From contig JAABYK010000552.1 in the NCBI GenBank assembly GCA_011775825.1, positions 1 to 13,168 on the forward strand: a stretch of 13,168 nucleotides of DNA. Direction: 5' to 3'. Positions 1 through 8,164 of this stretch are shown one piece after another. Each line of letters starts with the position of its first letter. Position 1 is the first letter of the stretch. A program made the position numbers and the translations under genes. Source of the DNA: Candidatus Zhuqueibacterota bacterium (lineage in GTDB: Bacteria > Zhuqueibacterota > Zhuqueibacteria > Oceanimicrobiales > Oceanimicrobiaceae). Under the pieces are notes generated by a model. The model was not told the DNA's origin. It saw only the letters and a list, made by a program, of their open reading frames with translations, and did no database searches.

Positions 1-15
1 TTCTAAGATGCTCAT

Positions 16-126
16 TTAATGACACATTAGCCACACTTGGCTGACTTTTTTCAGAACTTTGAAAAGCGGCAAAGCATACCTACTAACGGCAAGATGACTG
101 ATACGACGACTTTTGCTCCTTGTCAT
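16..126 (-). CDS. Short ORF of unknown function, possibly the start of a longer frameshifted gene
   Basis: This 36-codon ORF starts at ATG 126-124, preceded by a textbook SD (AGGAGG, then six bases AAACAA, then ATG). The product is basic at the N terminus (MTRSKSRR) and then reads HLAVSRYALPLFKVLKK before ending in an unremarkable tail. The RYA..LF..L pattern weakly recalls the N terminus of the F-type ATP synthase delta subunit, but this is not enough to name it. Codons 26-27 are AAA AAA. If one extra A were present, or ribosomes slipped by -1 there, the frame would stay open to the window edge (SQPSVANVSLNEHLR). It therefore may be a genuine tiny gene, a programmed frameshift, or the start of a gene broken by an assembly error. 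It lies 146 bp downstream of the DAHP synthase gene, and I see no intrinsic terminator between them. Confidence 0.35.
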   Translation of the reverse strand: MTRSKSRRISHLAVSRYALPLFKVLKKVSQVWLMCH

Positions 127-272
127 TTGTTTCCTCCTGAATGAAACACACGAAATGATTTTGCCTTTCATATTTGCCAACCGTACAATGAGTCCCAATT
201 GTGGCAACGTTTTAACCCAAGAACTGGTCATTTCTCCTATATAATCAACCCCATGCTCAATTTCAAGAAAAT

Positions 273-1286
273 TCACCACTTCTTGCTTACGGCTTTGGCG
301 ATGATGCGCAATTCTCCCATGAGATGTTCAAACTGCTCGGGATACAACGATTGCGCACCATCCGAGAGCGCTTTTTCCGGGTCTTGATGAACCTCAACGA
401 TGAGGCCGTCAGCCCCTGCAGCAATTGCAGCCCGAGCCATTGGCGGGACCTTATCTCGGCGTCCCGTGGCGTGACTCGGGTCCGCAATAATGGGCAGATG
501 ACTTAACTTCTTCACAACCGGAATAGCAGAAATATCCAATGTATTTCGGGTGTAATTTTCAAACGTTCTGATGCCGCGCTCACAAAGAATGACATCGTAA
601 TTACCTCCCGCCATGATGTATTCTGCTGCCATTAACATCTCTTCAATAGTGGCTGCCATGCCGCGTTTCAGCAAAACCGGTTTGCGGATTTTGCCCAATT
701 CCCGCAACAGCGAAAAGTTCTGCATATTGCGAGCGCCAACCTGCAGAACGTCAACATACTCCGTGAGGAGGGGAATCTGACTGCTCTCCATGACCTCTGA
801 GACACACACCATATCATGTTTATTTGCAGCTTCCCTGAGATACGTCAACCCGTCCTCGCCCAGACCCTGAAAGCTGTACGGAGAGGTGCGAGGCTTAAAA
901 GCACCTCCCCGCAAGACTGTCGCTCCCGCCGTTCGAACCATTTGTGCAATCTCGCTGATTTGGTTCTGAGCCTCTACGGAACACGGTCCCGCCATCATAA
1001 CCAAATCGTCTCCGCCTATCGTGACGTTTCGAATTTTGATAACCGTATCTTGTGGATGAAATGTGCGGCTGGCCAGTTTGAAGGCCTCTGTGATGCGAAC
1101 AACCTTATGAACACCCGGTAAGAGTTCCAGAATTCCTGTGTCCAAACCACGCTTATCGCCAATCGCTCCAAGCACCGTTTGGTTCACGCCAGTGGAGCGA
1201 TGCACATCAAAGCTCATGTCTATCAACTTGGAGATGACATGTTGAATCTGATCTTCCTTTGCCATCTCTTCCATTACCACAACCAT
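273..1286 (-). CDS. aroF: 3-deoxy-7-phosphoheptulonate (DAHP) synthase, type I-beta with N-terminal regulatory domain
   Basis: This 337-aa cytoplasmic enzyme condenses phosphoenolpyruvate and erythrose 4-phosphate to DAHP, the first step of aromatic biosynthesis. Residues 1-75 form the ferredoxin-like/ACT-like domain found in the Thermotoga maritima enzyme, where it gives Tyr/Phe feedback inhibition; similarity runs from MVVVM through FHPQDTVI. The TIM-barrel motifs are visible: GPCSVE (100-105, metal-binding Cys102), KPRTSPYSFQG (131-141), GARNMQN (184-190), LLKRG (205-209), CERGIRTFE (235-243), DPSHATGRRD (269-278, His272), EVH (298-300) and ALSDG (306-310). The length equals the family norm. 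The ATG at 1286 is chosen because AAGGAGGG lies just upstream and the N terminus aligns with the family. The open frame continues upstream only as an out-of-frame reading of the chorismate mutase gene. It is the last gene of the trp operon, 4 nt after chorismate mutase. The stop is TGA. Confidence 0.96.
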   Translation of the reverse strand: MVVVMEEMAKEDQIQHVISKLIDMSFDVHRSTGVNQTVLGAIGDKRGLDTGILELLPGVHKVVRITEAFKLASRTFHPQDTVIKIRNVTIGGDDLVMMAGPCSVEAQNQISEIAQMVRTAGATVLRGGAFKPRTSPYSFQGLGEDGLTYLREAANKHDMVCVSEVMESSQIPLLTEYVDVLQVGARNMQNFSLLRELGKIRKPVLLKRGMAATIEEMLMAAEYIMAGGNYDVILCERGIRTFENYTRNTLDISAIPVVKKLSHLPIIADPSHATGRRDKVPPMARAAIAAGADGLIVEVHQDPEKALSDGAQSLYPEQFEHLMGELRIIAKAVSKKW

Positions 1287-1290
1287 TGAG

Positions 1291-1581
1291 TTAGCCCTCC
1301 TTCGATTGTCCTCTATTTTCCAAAATATCTTTTTCCAATTTACGGGATTCATCGATGACTCTTTCAAACACCCTACGAACTGCCTCATCGCTGAGCGGAC
1401 CTGCATTTTGATCAGCCATCCGCATGAGAATTGCCTTCTCCCGTTCCGGAGAATGAATGGGCAACTCTCGTTGTTTCTTGATTTTGCCAATCTCGATGGA
1501 GAATTGAGCACGTTTATTAAGCAGATGCAATATCTGTTGATCCACGTCGTCAATTTTACCGCGCCAGTCTTCTAAATCCAT
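1291..1581 (-). CDS. aroQ: Chorismate mutase, AroQ class (monofunctional)
   Basis: A 96-aa all-helical enzyme predicted to convert chorismate to prephenate, the entry step to phenylalanine and tyrosine. The helix-1 signature RGKIDDVDQQILHLLNKRAQ (from Arg7 to Gln26) is typical of the CM_2 family. Arg7, Arg24, Lys33 or Lys35, Arg47 and Glu48 (in SPERE) correspond to the Arg11, Arg28, Lys39, Arg51 and Glu52 active-site residues of the E. coli P-protein mutase domain. The length matches a free-standing mutase; no dehydratase, dehydrogenase or DAHP synthase domain is fused to it. The ATG at 1581 has GAAGGAG seven bases upstream, inside the end of trpA, and only one base separates it from the trpA stop. 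It is followed 4 nt later by DAHP synthase. In other bacteria these two enzymes associate physically or are fused, so a complex is possible here, but that is inference. Confidence 0.94.
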   Translation of the reverse strand: MDLEDWRGKIDDVDQQILHLLNKRAQFSIEIGKIKKQRELPIHSPEREKAILMRMADQNAGPLSDEAVRRVFERVIDESRKLEKDILENRGQSKEG

Positions 1582-1582
1582 A

Positions 1583-2380
1583 TTACACTCCTTCTAATGC
1601 CGTTTTTAGTTCGCATACAAGTTTTCTGACAGCGTCAAGCATCTCATCTTTCTGCTGATGTTTTTCGATTAATTTTATGATTGCGCTGCCAACGATCACG
1701 CCGTGACTATGTTGGGCAATTTGCTTAGCTTGTTCGGGCGTTGAAATGCCAAACCCTACCAAATAGGGATGGTTCAAATGACCGTTTACTGAATCCAGGA
1801 AACTCCTTAATCCAGAGGGCAATTCCGATCGTGCTCCAGTGACTCCTGTGACCGACACACAGTAAATGAAATCCGACGTCATTTGATCGATCATTTCAAT
1901 GCGTTGCAACGGGGTGTTTGGCGCAATCAGAAAGTTGATACCTAAAGTGTTTTCGACTGACGGTCCGAGTCTAAGCCACTCTTCGGGAATGAGGTCCGGA
2001 ATAATAAGTCCGTCTGCACCAGCGGACCGAGCGTCTTTCATAAACTTATTCAGTCCGTATTTCAAGATGGGACTCAGATATCCCATCAAGACGATTGGCA
2101 CTTCGCTTCGCTGTCTTACCTTGTGTACTTGATCCAAAACTGTATTTAAACTCACGCCATTCTGCAACGCAATTTGTGACGCCTTTTGAATGGTCGGCCC
2201 GTCGGCCAAAGCATCAGAGAATGGAATGCCGATTTCCACCAAATCTGCTCCGGCGGATTCCAGGGTCCAAACCAACTCCGGAGTCGCCTTCAGGTCGGGA
2301 AACCCTGCGGTGACAAATGCCGAAAACAGCTTCTTCCCGCTTGTTTTTTGAGCCTTAAAGACTTGCTGCAATCTGCTCAA
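1583..2380 (-). CDS. trpA: Tryptophan synthase alpha chain
   Basis: The alpha subunit cleaves indole-3-glycerol phosphate to glyceraldehyde 3-phosphate and indole, which is channelled to TrpB. With the TTG start chosen here the protein is 265 aa, and the catalytic acids in LVEIGIPFSDALADGPTIQ fall at Glu49 and Asp60, exactly the Salmonella numbering. GFGIST and the phosphate-binding GVIVGSAI segment are present near the C terminus. The TTG at 2380 is preferred because GGAG sits six bases upstream and the product begins (M)SRLQQVFKAQK, as many TrpA proteins do. Another TTG at 2392 would add four residues but has no SD. The stop is TAA at 1583-1585. The frame is the same as trpB, with only the trpB TGA and a few codons between them. 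trpB and trpA are adjacent, as expected for subunits of one alpha2-beta2 complex. Confidence 0.96.
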   Translation of the reverse strand: MSRLQQVFKAQKTSGKKLFSAFVTAGFPDLKATPELVWTLESAGADLVEIGIPFSDALADGPTIQKASQIALQNGVSLNTVLDQVHKVRQRSEVPIVLMGYLSPILKYGLNKFMKDARSAGADGLIIPDLIPEEWLRLGPSVENTLGINFLIAPNTPLQRIEMIDQMTSDFIYCVSVTGVTGARSELPSGLRSFLDSVNGHLNHPYLVGFGISTPEQAKQIAQHSHGVIVGSAIIKLIEKHQQKDEMLDAVRKLVCELKTALEGV

Positions 2381-2398
2381 TGTTGTCTCCAAATGCGA

Positions 2399-3616
2399 TC
2401 AAATTTTGAATTCTCGAACCATGGCCACATCCTTATCGCCCCGGCCCGAAAGACAGACTACAATCGAATTGCGAGATGCCAACCTGGGTGCCAATTTCGT
2501 AACTTGAGCTAACGCATGAGCGCTCTCCAGCGCAGGAATGATGCCCTCGCTTTTCGAGAGCAGATAGAACGCCTCCAGAGCCTCTTCGTCCCTTACCGAG
2601 GTGTATTCCACTCGCTTTGTATCTTTCAGGTGACTGTGTTCGGGACCCACTCCGGGATAATCCAGCCCGGCAGAAATGGACTGGGCTTCCCGGATTTGGC
2701 CATCCTCATTCTGAAGCACGTAACTTAATGCCCCGTGCAGAACTCCTTTTGATCCCGCACAAAGCGTCGCCGCGTGTCTACTCGATTGCAAACCCGATCC
2801 CTCTCCTTCCACGCCAATGAGCCTGACATTTGTATCTTCGAGAAAGGCATAGAACATGCCAATGGCATTGCTTCCTCCGCCCACACATGCCACAACATAA
2901 TCCGGAAGTTGGGATAACTTTTCTAAAAACTGCTTGCGCGTCTCCCGGCCAATGACGGACTGAAAATCACGCACCATCATGGGATAAGGATGGGGACCGA
3001 CCACAGATCCAATCAGGTAAAATGTATCCGTGACGTTGGTCACCCAATCTCGGATGGCCTCGTTGATGGCATCCTTAAGCGTTCGGCTTCCCGTGGTCAC
3101 GGAAACCACGTCGGCGCCGAGGAGTTGCATGCGAAAAACGTTAAGCTGCTGCCGTCGAGTGTCGTCCTCTCCCATGTAAATCACACATTTCAGACCAAAT
3201 TTGGCAGCCACAGTTGCCACCGCCACTCCATGCTGCCCGGCACCGGTTTCAGCGATGATGCGACGTTTACCCATGCGTTTGGCCAAAAAAATTTGACCAA
3301 GTGTATTGTTTATTTTGTGTGCGCCCGTGTGGTTTAGATCCTCGCGCTTCAGATAAATTCGGGCCCCGCCCAGGGCCTCGGTCAAACGGTCTGCGTAGGT
3401 CAAAGGAGTCGGTCGACCTGAATATTCCTGGAAACAGAGTTGCAACTCTCTTTGGAATTCCGGATCGGCTTTGGCCGCTGTATAGACCTCCTCAAGTTCC
3501 GTGATGGCCGGCATCAGGATCTCCGGGACAAATCTGCCGCCGTATGCTCCGAAATAGCCACTATCATCGGGTAAGTGATTCTGAGAAACCTTGGTTTGTC
3601 GATGTGATTGGTTCAT
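2399..3616 (-). CDS. trpB: Tryptophan synthase beta chain (TrpB1 type)
   Basis: This 405-aa PLP enzyme joins indole and L-serine to form L-tryptophan. The PLP lysine is Lys101 in LNHTGAHKINN. The catalytic glutamate is Glu123 in ETGAGQHG, and the PLP-phosphate loop is GGGSNAIG (246-253). These sit 14 residues later than in Salmonella because of a longer N-terminal tail, before GYFGAYGGRFVPE. GVGPEHSHL and CLSGRGDKD near the C terminus are also family hallmarks. The sequence belongs to the standard TrpB1 group that works with TrpA, not the TrpB2 group. The ATG at 3616 is the only sensible start; its SD is weak (GGGATAG about nine bases away). It lies 51 nt after trpF, the largest gap inside the operon, and I see no clear internal promoter there. 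The stop is TGA. Confidence 0.98.
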   Translation of the reverse strand: MNQSHRQTKVSQNHLPDDSGYFGAYGGRFVPEILMPAITELEEVYTAAKADPEFQRELQLCFQEYSGRPTPLTYADRLTEALGGARIYLKREDLNHTGAHKINNTLGQIFLAKRMGKRRIIAETGAGQHGVAVATVAAKFGLKCVIYMGEDDTRRQQLNVFRMQLLGADVVSVTTGSRTLKDAINEAIRDWVTNVTDTFYLIGSVVGPHPYPMMVRDFQSVIGRETRKQFLEKLSQLPDYVVACVGGGSNAIGMFYAFLEDTNVRLIGVEGEGSGLQSSRHAATLCAGSKGVLHGALSYVLQNEDGQIREAQSISAGLDYPGVGPEHSHLKDTKRVEYTSVRDEEALEAFYLLSKSEGIIPALESAHALAQVTKLAPRLASRNSIVVCLSGRGDKDVAMVREFKI

Positions 3617-3667
3617 TAAATTTTCTATCCCAAAATCCTAAATTCAAGTGATAATGATAAATAAAAC

Positions 3668-4291
3668 TCAACGACTTTTCGCGGTACACGAAATCTCCCC
3701 AAAGAATCGTCGCATCTTTTCAGGATCTTTCTTACCGGGAACGGCCTCCACCCCGCTGCAAACATCCACCGCATACGGCTTAACAAAATTCATGGCTTCT
3801 GAAACGTTCTGTGGATTCAGTCCGCCAGACAATATAATCTGGCCGAACCTCTTGGCCTCTTTTGCGATCTTCCAATTGAAGGTTTGACCGGTTCCGCCGT
3901 AACGCTCTTGGTTAAACGTATCCAACAAAAAACCGATGGCTTTGTATGGAGCAAGTTGAGACACATCAAACTCATCGCTTACTCGAAACACTTTCAGCCA
4001 TGGCCGGTCGACTTGACGACAGTATTCAGTGGGTTCGTCTCCATGTAGTTGCACCAAGTCAAGCGGGACGGTCTCGCAAATCTTACCCAATTCCTGAATA
4101 GGCATATTCACAAACACACCCACTTTTGTGACAAATGGCGGAAGCGATCTCGCGATAAGTTGTGCTTCCGAGGGCCTGATGTGTCTTGGGGTTTTTTCGT
4201 GAAAAATAAATCCGATGGCGTCCGCGCCCAAATCGCAGGCCAGCAATGCGTCTTCCAAATTCGTGATGCCACAAATCTTTACCTTGACCAC
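3668..4291 (-). CDS. trpF: Phosphoribosylanthranilate isomerase
   Basis: This 207-aa TIM-barrel enzyme isomerises N-(5'-phosphoribosyl)anthranilate to CdRP, the third step of the Trp branch. The general base Cys7 lies in VKICGITN and the general acid Asp124 in GFLLDTF. Phosphate-binding and closing motifs include GGTG (132-135), LSGGLNP (154-160) and DVCSGVE (176-182), followed by GKKDP. The length is normal for a monofunctional TrpF. The start is GTG at 4291, with TAGGAGCG about seven bases upstream. Its first 13 nt overlap the end of trpC in a different frame, which suggests translational coupling. The stop is TGA at 3668-3670. Confidence 0.97.
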   Translation of the reverse strand: MVKVKICGITNLEDALLACDLGADAIGFIFHEKTPRHIRPSEAQLIARSLPPFVTKVGVFVNMPIQELGKICETVPLDLVQLHGDEPTEYCRQVDRPWLKVFRVSDEFDVSQLAPYKAIGFLLDTFNQERYGGTGQTFNWKIAKEAKRFGQIILSGGLNPQNVSEAMNFVKPYAVDVCSGVEAVPGKKDPEKMRRFFGEISCTAKSR

Positions 4292-5076
4292 TTCTGCGCT
4301 CCTAAAAATTGGCGAACAGCCAAACCAACATCCGGCTGTCGCATCAACGTTTCGCCGACCAAAACAGCATCCACACCGGACTGAGCGACTCTTTCGATGT
4401 CGTTTCTGTGCTTGATGCCGCTTTCCGAAACGACAGTCACCTCCTTTGGTATTCCTCCGATCAAGGAGGTCGTCGTATTCAAATCGACTTCAGATGTTTT
4501 GAGATTGCGATTGTTGATGCCTATGCAAGTTAATCCTGTGGCTAAAGTTCTTTCGAGATCCGCAGCGGTGTGCACCTCGGCCAAAATGTCAAGTTTAAAC
4601 TCTCGCGCTGCTGCCACAAGTTCGGAGCACTGCCTGTCGGAAAGCATACCCAGAATCAGCAAAATGGTATCTGCGCCATAAGCGCGTGCCTCGACGATTT
4701 GATAGGGATCGAGCATGAAATCTTTTCGCAAGATAGGCAATTGAACCTGTTCACGGATTCGCTGCAAATGAACGAGGCTCCCTTCAAAAAATCTTTCATC
4801 GGTTAGAACGGAAACCGCGCTCGCGCCGTTCTTCTCATAGCCCGTCGCAATGGCTACCGGATCGAAGTCCTCCCGCAAACAACCGGCCGAGGGAGAGGCC
4901 TTCTTGACCTCCGCTATGATTGCGACCGTGCTTTGCGTTTTTAAAGCGCTCGAAAACGGTTTTGGCGCAGGCAATGTTTGTACCCGGGCAAAAAGCTTAG
5001 AAACGGGTGTTTCCCTTTTAAGCTTTTTCAGCTCTTGTTTTTTGTGTTCAACAATTTTGTCTAAGATGCTTGCCAT
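4279..5076 (-). CDS. trpC: Indole-3-glycerol phosphate synthase
   Basis: This 265-aa TIM-barrel enzyme closes the indole ring, converting CdRP to indole-3-glycerol phosphate with loss of CO2 and water. The catalytic set is complete: Glu56 and Lys58 in IAEVKKASPS, Lys118 in LRKDF, Glu167 in LAEVH, Asn188/Asn189 in GINNRNL and Ser217 in SESGI. It is not fused to TrpF. The ATG at 5076 shares its A with the trpD TGA (TGATG), a one-base overlap typical of coupled translation. There is no good SD of its own, in keeping with coupling. A TTG one codon upstream also lies in frame but is less likely. The stop is TAA, and the end overlaps trpF by 13 nt. Confidence 0.97.
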   Translation of the reverse strand: MASILDKIVEHKKQELKKLKRETPVSKLFARVQTLPAPKPFSSALKTQSTVAIIAEVKKASPSAGCLREDFDPVAIATGYEKNGASAVSVLTDERFFEGSLVHLQRIREQVQLPILRKDFMLDPYQIVEARAYGADTILLILGMLSDRQCSELVAAAREFKLDILAEVHTAADLERTLATGLTCIGINNRNLKTSEVDLNTTTSLIGGIPKEVTVVSESGIKHRNDIERVAQSGVDAVLVGETLMRQPDVGLAVRQFLGAQKWSR

Positions 5077-6089
5077 CAAACGCTTTGACTGAATTCTCTC
5101 AAGGATTCAAGTTTTTCAAGCGCCGCCCCCGAATCGATGGAATCTAGCGCCATTTTGGCCCCGTCTTCGAAAGTTCTGGCTGCCGCTCCCACCAGCAATC
5201 CGCAGGCTGCATTGGCGATCACGATGTCTCGATTTGAACCGCGTTCACCTTGCAAAATGTTCAGGGCGATTTCGGCGTTGTCCTCAGGTGTGCCACCCAG
5301 CATGCCGTTTTCCCGGGCAACGCTTAGTCCAAAATTTTCCGGCAGAAGCTGCGTCTCTCGGAGCTTGCCGTCACGCAATTCCACCGCATGCGTCGGAGCC
5401 TGAATCGAAATCTCATCCAAGCCATCTTCGCTATGGATAATCACGATGTGGTCCGCGCCTAATTCTCGCAAAACTTCGGCCATGAGCCGGCAAAGAGAGC
5501 GATGATACACTCCGAGCACCTGCCGTTTGACGCCAGCCGGATTGGTCAGCGGCCCGAGAATGTTAAACACCGTGCGCACTCCGATTTCGCGCCGAGGGCC
5601 AACGGCGTGCTTCATGGCTTTGTGCAACGAAGGCGCAAAAAGAAAGGCAATCCCTATTTCGTCCAAACACCGGCCTGTGGTTTCTGCATCCAGCTCGATG
5701 TTCACGCCCAATGCTTCCAGTAAATCGGCGCTCCCGCATTTGCTCGACACCGAGCGATTGCCATGCTTGGCAACCGGCACACCAGCGGCGGCCACCACAA
5801 AAGAAGCCACGGTTGAAATGTTGAATGTCCCGATGCCATCTCCGCCGGTACCGCACATGTCGATAGCATCGGCATGTTTGGTCACAACAGACGTCGCTTT
5901 CTCTCGCATAGCCTGTGCAAAGCCTGTGACCTCCTGTTGCGTCTCTCCCTTTAATTTTGCTCCAACAATAAATGCAGCGATTTGGGCAGGGGTGGCCTCG
6001 CCATTCATGATGGCGCTCATTACAGCGTGCGCCTCTTTACGACTTAAATCTCCCCCTTCAATTACAGTTTTGATCGCCTCTTGTATCAT
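5076..6089 (-). CDS. trpD: Anthranilate phosphoribosyltransferase
   Basis: This 337-aa enzyme transfers the phosphoribosyl group of PRPP to anthranilate, the second step of the Trp branch. The diphosphate-binding loop CGTGGDG lies at 79-85, the flexible KHGNRSVSSKCGSADLLE segment at 108-125, and the magnesium-binding pair Asp225-Glu226 in EDGLDEIS. The anthranilate-site segment GPRREIGVRTVFN is at 164-176, followed by LGPLTNPA. The length is standard and there is no fused glutamine amidotransferase domain; trpG is a separate gene. The ATG at 6089 overlaps the trpG stop by four bases (ATGA), so it is probably translated by coupling; its own SD is poor. Confidence 0.98.
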   Translation of the reverse strand: MIQEAIKTVIEGGDLSRKEAHAVMSAIMNGEATPAQIAAFIVGAKLKGETQQEVTGFAQAMREKATSVVTKHADAIDMCGTGGDGIGTFNISTVASFVVAAAGVPVAKHGNRSVSSKCGSADLLEALGVNIELDAETTGRCLDEIGIAFLFAPSLHKAMKHAVGPRREIGVRTVFNILGPLTNPAGVKRQVLGVYHRSLCRLMAEVLRELGADHIVIIHSEDGLDEISIQAPTHAVELRDGKLRETQLLPENFGLSVARENGMLGGTPEDNAEIALNILQGERGSNRDIVIANAACGLLVGAAARTFEDGAKMALDSIDSGAALEKLESLREFSQSV

Positions 6090-6679
6090 ACGCTTCGCTC
6101 TTTAATTCGATGATTGCAAATAGCCAAAAAATTTTTCAACAATCGTTTCCCTTCATGAGTCAGAATGGACTCGGGATGAAACTGCACCCCGTACACAGAA
6201 TAGGTTTCATGTTGAAGGCCCATGATAACTTTATCCTCCGTTTCTGCCGTCACTCGCAGACAGGAAGGCAAACGGTTCCTTTCCACGATCAAAGAATGAT
6301 AACGCGTTGCTTCAAAAGGATTCGGAATGTCATTGAACAGCTCTCTGTTGCCATGAAAGATTTTCGATGTCTTCCCGTGCATCAAATTCTGCGTCCGGCT
6401 AATTACGCCCCCAAAAGCGAGTCCGATTGCCTGGTGCCCCAAACAAACCCCGAGGATAGGTGTCAGCGGCGCGAGTTCCCGAACCAGAGGAACACTGATG
6501 CCAGCATTTTCAGGTCGACCGGGACCAGGCGAGATAACAATGCCATCCGGTTGCCTCTGTCTCACTTTTTCGATGTCAATCTCATCATTTCGGCAAATGT
6601 TCAATTCGGCCTGCAACTCGCCGAGGTATTGCACCAAATTGTATGTAAAGGAATCGTAGTTGTCGATCACGACAATCAT
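6086..6679 (-). CDS. trpG: Anthranilate synthase component II, glutamine amidotransferase
   Basis: A 197-aa class I glutamine amidotransferase that hydrolyses glutamine and delivers ammonia to TrpE. The triad is Cys79 in GVCLGHQA, His168 and Glu170 in VQFHPES. The N-terminal DNYDSFTYNLVQYLGEL and the oxyanion-region ISPGPGRPENAG (49-60) are typical of TrpG/PabA. PabA-type proteins look very similar, so the same protein might also serve folate synthesis as in Bacillus subtilis; position between trpE and trpD makes the Trp role the main one. The ATG at 6679 overlaps the trpE stop by four bases (ATGA), and GAGG lies six bases upstream. Confidence 0.97.
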   Translation of the reverse strand: MIVVIDNYDSFTYNLVQYLGELQAELNICRNDEIDIEKVRQRQPDGIVISPGPGRPENAGISVPLVRELAPLTPILGVCLGHQAIGLAFGGVISRTQNLMHGKTSKIFHGNRELFNDIPNPFEATRYHSLIVERNRLPSCLRVTAETEDKVIMGLQHETYSVYGVQFHPESILTHEGKRLLKNFLAICNHRIKERSV

Positions 6680-8151
6680 TGCAAGCCTCTTTCAGCTAAA
6701 TCCATCGCTGCTCGCAACGCTGCAGCCTTGTCGACGGTTTCCTGGAATTCTCGCTCAGGAATTGAATCGGCCACAATGCCAGCACCAGCCTGAAAATAGG
6801 CCTGGCTATTTTGGATCACAAGGGTTCGAATGGCGATACAGGTGTCAAGATTTCCGGAAAAATCCAGGTAACCCAAAGCCCCCGCGTAAACACCTCTGGA
6901 CGTGGGTTCGAGTTCACTGATGATCTCCATAGCGCGAATTTTTGGAGCACCGGACACCGTGCCGGCCGGAAAACACGCCTGCAAAGCATCAAGCGCGCTG
7001 AGCTCCGGTCTCAGATTGCCGCAAACGTTTGACACCAAATGCATAACATGAGAATATTTTTCAACTTCCATGAAATCCGTCACCTTAACCGAGCCAAACT
7101 GACTGACCCGCCCCACATCGTTGCGTCCCAAATCTACAAGCATGACATGCTCGGCGACCTCTTTCTCGTTCCGACGCAGATCGTCCATCAGTCGCGTCTC
7201 CTCCTTCTCATCTCCTCCCCGCGGACGGGTACCGGCAATGGGTCGCACTTCCACGCGTCCATCCTCAACTCGCACGAGAAGCTCAGGGGAGGAACCAATA
7301 ATGCAGTGGTCATCAAATTGGAGAAAATACAGATAGGGAGATGGGTTGATGACTCTCAACGCTCGGTAAATATCAAAAGGATTGACCTTAATTGTTCTTT
7401 GAAATTTCTGTGAAAGGACGACTTGAAAGATGTCCCCGGCTTCAATGTATTCCTTCGCTGCAATCACCGCCTGACAAAACCCCGCTTTAGTGAAATTAGA
7501 TGAAATTGTGGCGTTATTTGTGGAAGCCTCTGCTACGTAAGAAGTTTCTCTCTCGAGGATTGACTTTATGGACTCTATCTTTTTCAAGGCCCGTTCATAC
7601 TGGACATTCAATGAAGTCGTGAAGTCCTCTAAGAATACGTTTGTTATAATATAAATTTGGTGAGTCAGATGATCGAAAGCCAAAACGGTTTCGAACAGCA
7701 TGAGTAAGGCTTGAGGCAGATCTGGCTCATCGGGCTTCGATTGCGGCACGTCTTCTATCAACCCAATGGTTTCGTAGCCAAAATATCCAACCGCTCCCCC
7801 GGTGAATCGGGGTAACCCAGCCGGACGGACAGCTTCAAATTTTGCAAATCGGCGCTTCAAGAATTCAAAAACATTGTCGTTAAACGATTTCGTGTTAGTA
7901 CCATTCTGTTCCTGAAGGGTGTGATTGTCATAAATGATGGTTGAAAATGGCTGACAACCCAGGAACGAGTACCTTGCGGTTTTCTCACCTCCTTCGACAC
8001 TCTCCAGCAGAAACGCTCGCTTTGAAATGGTTTGCAAACGCAAAAAGGCGGATACGGGTGTCAGCAAATCTGCCAGAAAGGAGGCATATACCGGAATGAC
8101 GTTGCCTTTTGAGGATAGCTTTTTAAATTCTGAAAAACTGAGTCGGTGCAT
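6676..8151 (-). CDS. trpE: Anthranilate synthase component I
   Basis: A 491-aa enzyme that converts chorismate and ammonia to anthranilate and pyruvate, working with TrpG. The N-terminal region (about 1-210) carries LLES at 48-51. The chorismate-binding domain follows with PSPYLYF (271-277), PIAGTRPRG (304-312), the EKYSHVMHLVS segment (364-374) and the AGTVSGAPKIRAMEII block (396-411). LLES and PSPYLYF line the allosteric Trp site in enterobacterial TrpE, so Trp feedback inhibition is expected. The ATG at 8151 is chosen because GAAGG lies seven bases upstream and the product begins MHRLSFSEF. A GTG at 8181 would extend the frame by ten codons, but it lies within the attenuator hairpin and is rejected. 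It is the first structural gene, directly behind the attenuator terminator. Confidence 0.97.
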   Translation of the reverse strand: MHRLSFSEFKKLSSKGNVIPVYASFLADLLTPVSAFLRLQTISKRAFLLESVEGGEKTARYSFLGCQPFSTIIYDNHTLQEQNGTNTKSFNDNVFEFLKRRFAKFEAVRPAGLPRFTGGAVGYFGYETIGLIEDVPQSKPDEPDLPQALLMLFETVLAFDHLTHQIYIITNVFLEDFTTSLNVQYERALKKIESIKSILERETSYVAEASTNNATISSNFTKAGFCQAVIAAKEYIEAGDIFQVVLSQKFQRTIKVNPFDIYRALRVINPSPYLYFLQFDDHCIIGSSPELLVRVEDGRVEVRPIAGTRPRGGDEKEETRLMDDLRRNEKEVAEHVMLVDLGRNDVGRVSQFGSVKVTDFMEVEKYSHVMHLVSNVCGNLRPELSALDALQACFPAGTVSGAPKIRAMEIISELEPTSRGVYAGALGYLDFSGNLDTCIAIRTLVIQNSQAYFQAGAGIVADSIPEREFQETVDKAAALRAAMDLAERGLQ

Positions 8152-8164
8152 AGCCAAACCTTCT

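Noticed and set aside
127..272. Terminator after the DAHP synthase gene
   Set aside because: A TTGCCA/TGGCAA pairing exists in this gap but it is broken internally and followed by ATATGAAAGG, not a U tract.
1287..1553. N-terminal extension of the DAHP synthase frame to 1553
   Set aside because: This stretch is an out-of-frame reading of the chorismate mutase gene; the ATG at 1286 has a strong SD and matches the family start.
2399..2401. Recoded TGA making a TrpB-TrpA fusion by an alternative genetic code
   Set aside because: TGA ends trpE, trpG, trpD, trpF and DAHP synthase at the expected places, so it acts as a stop here.
5527..6793. Long plus-strand ORFs opposite trpD and trpG (192 and 227 codons)
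   Set aside because: They are antisense shadows of well-supported genes, have no SD or family resemblance, and their codon pattern follows from the other strand.
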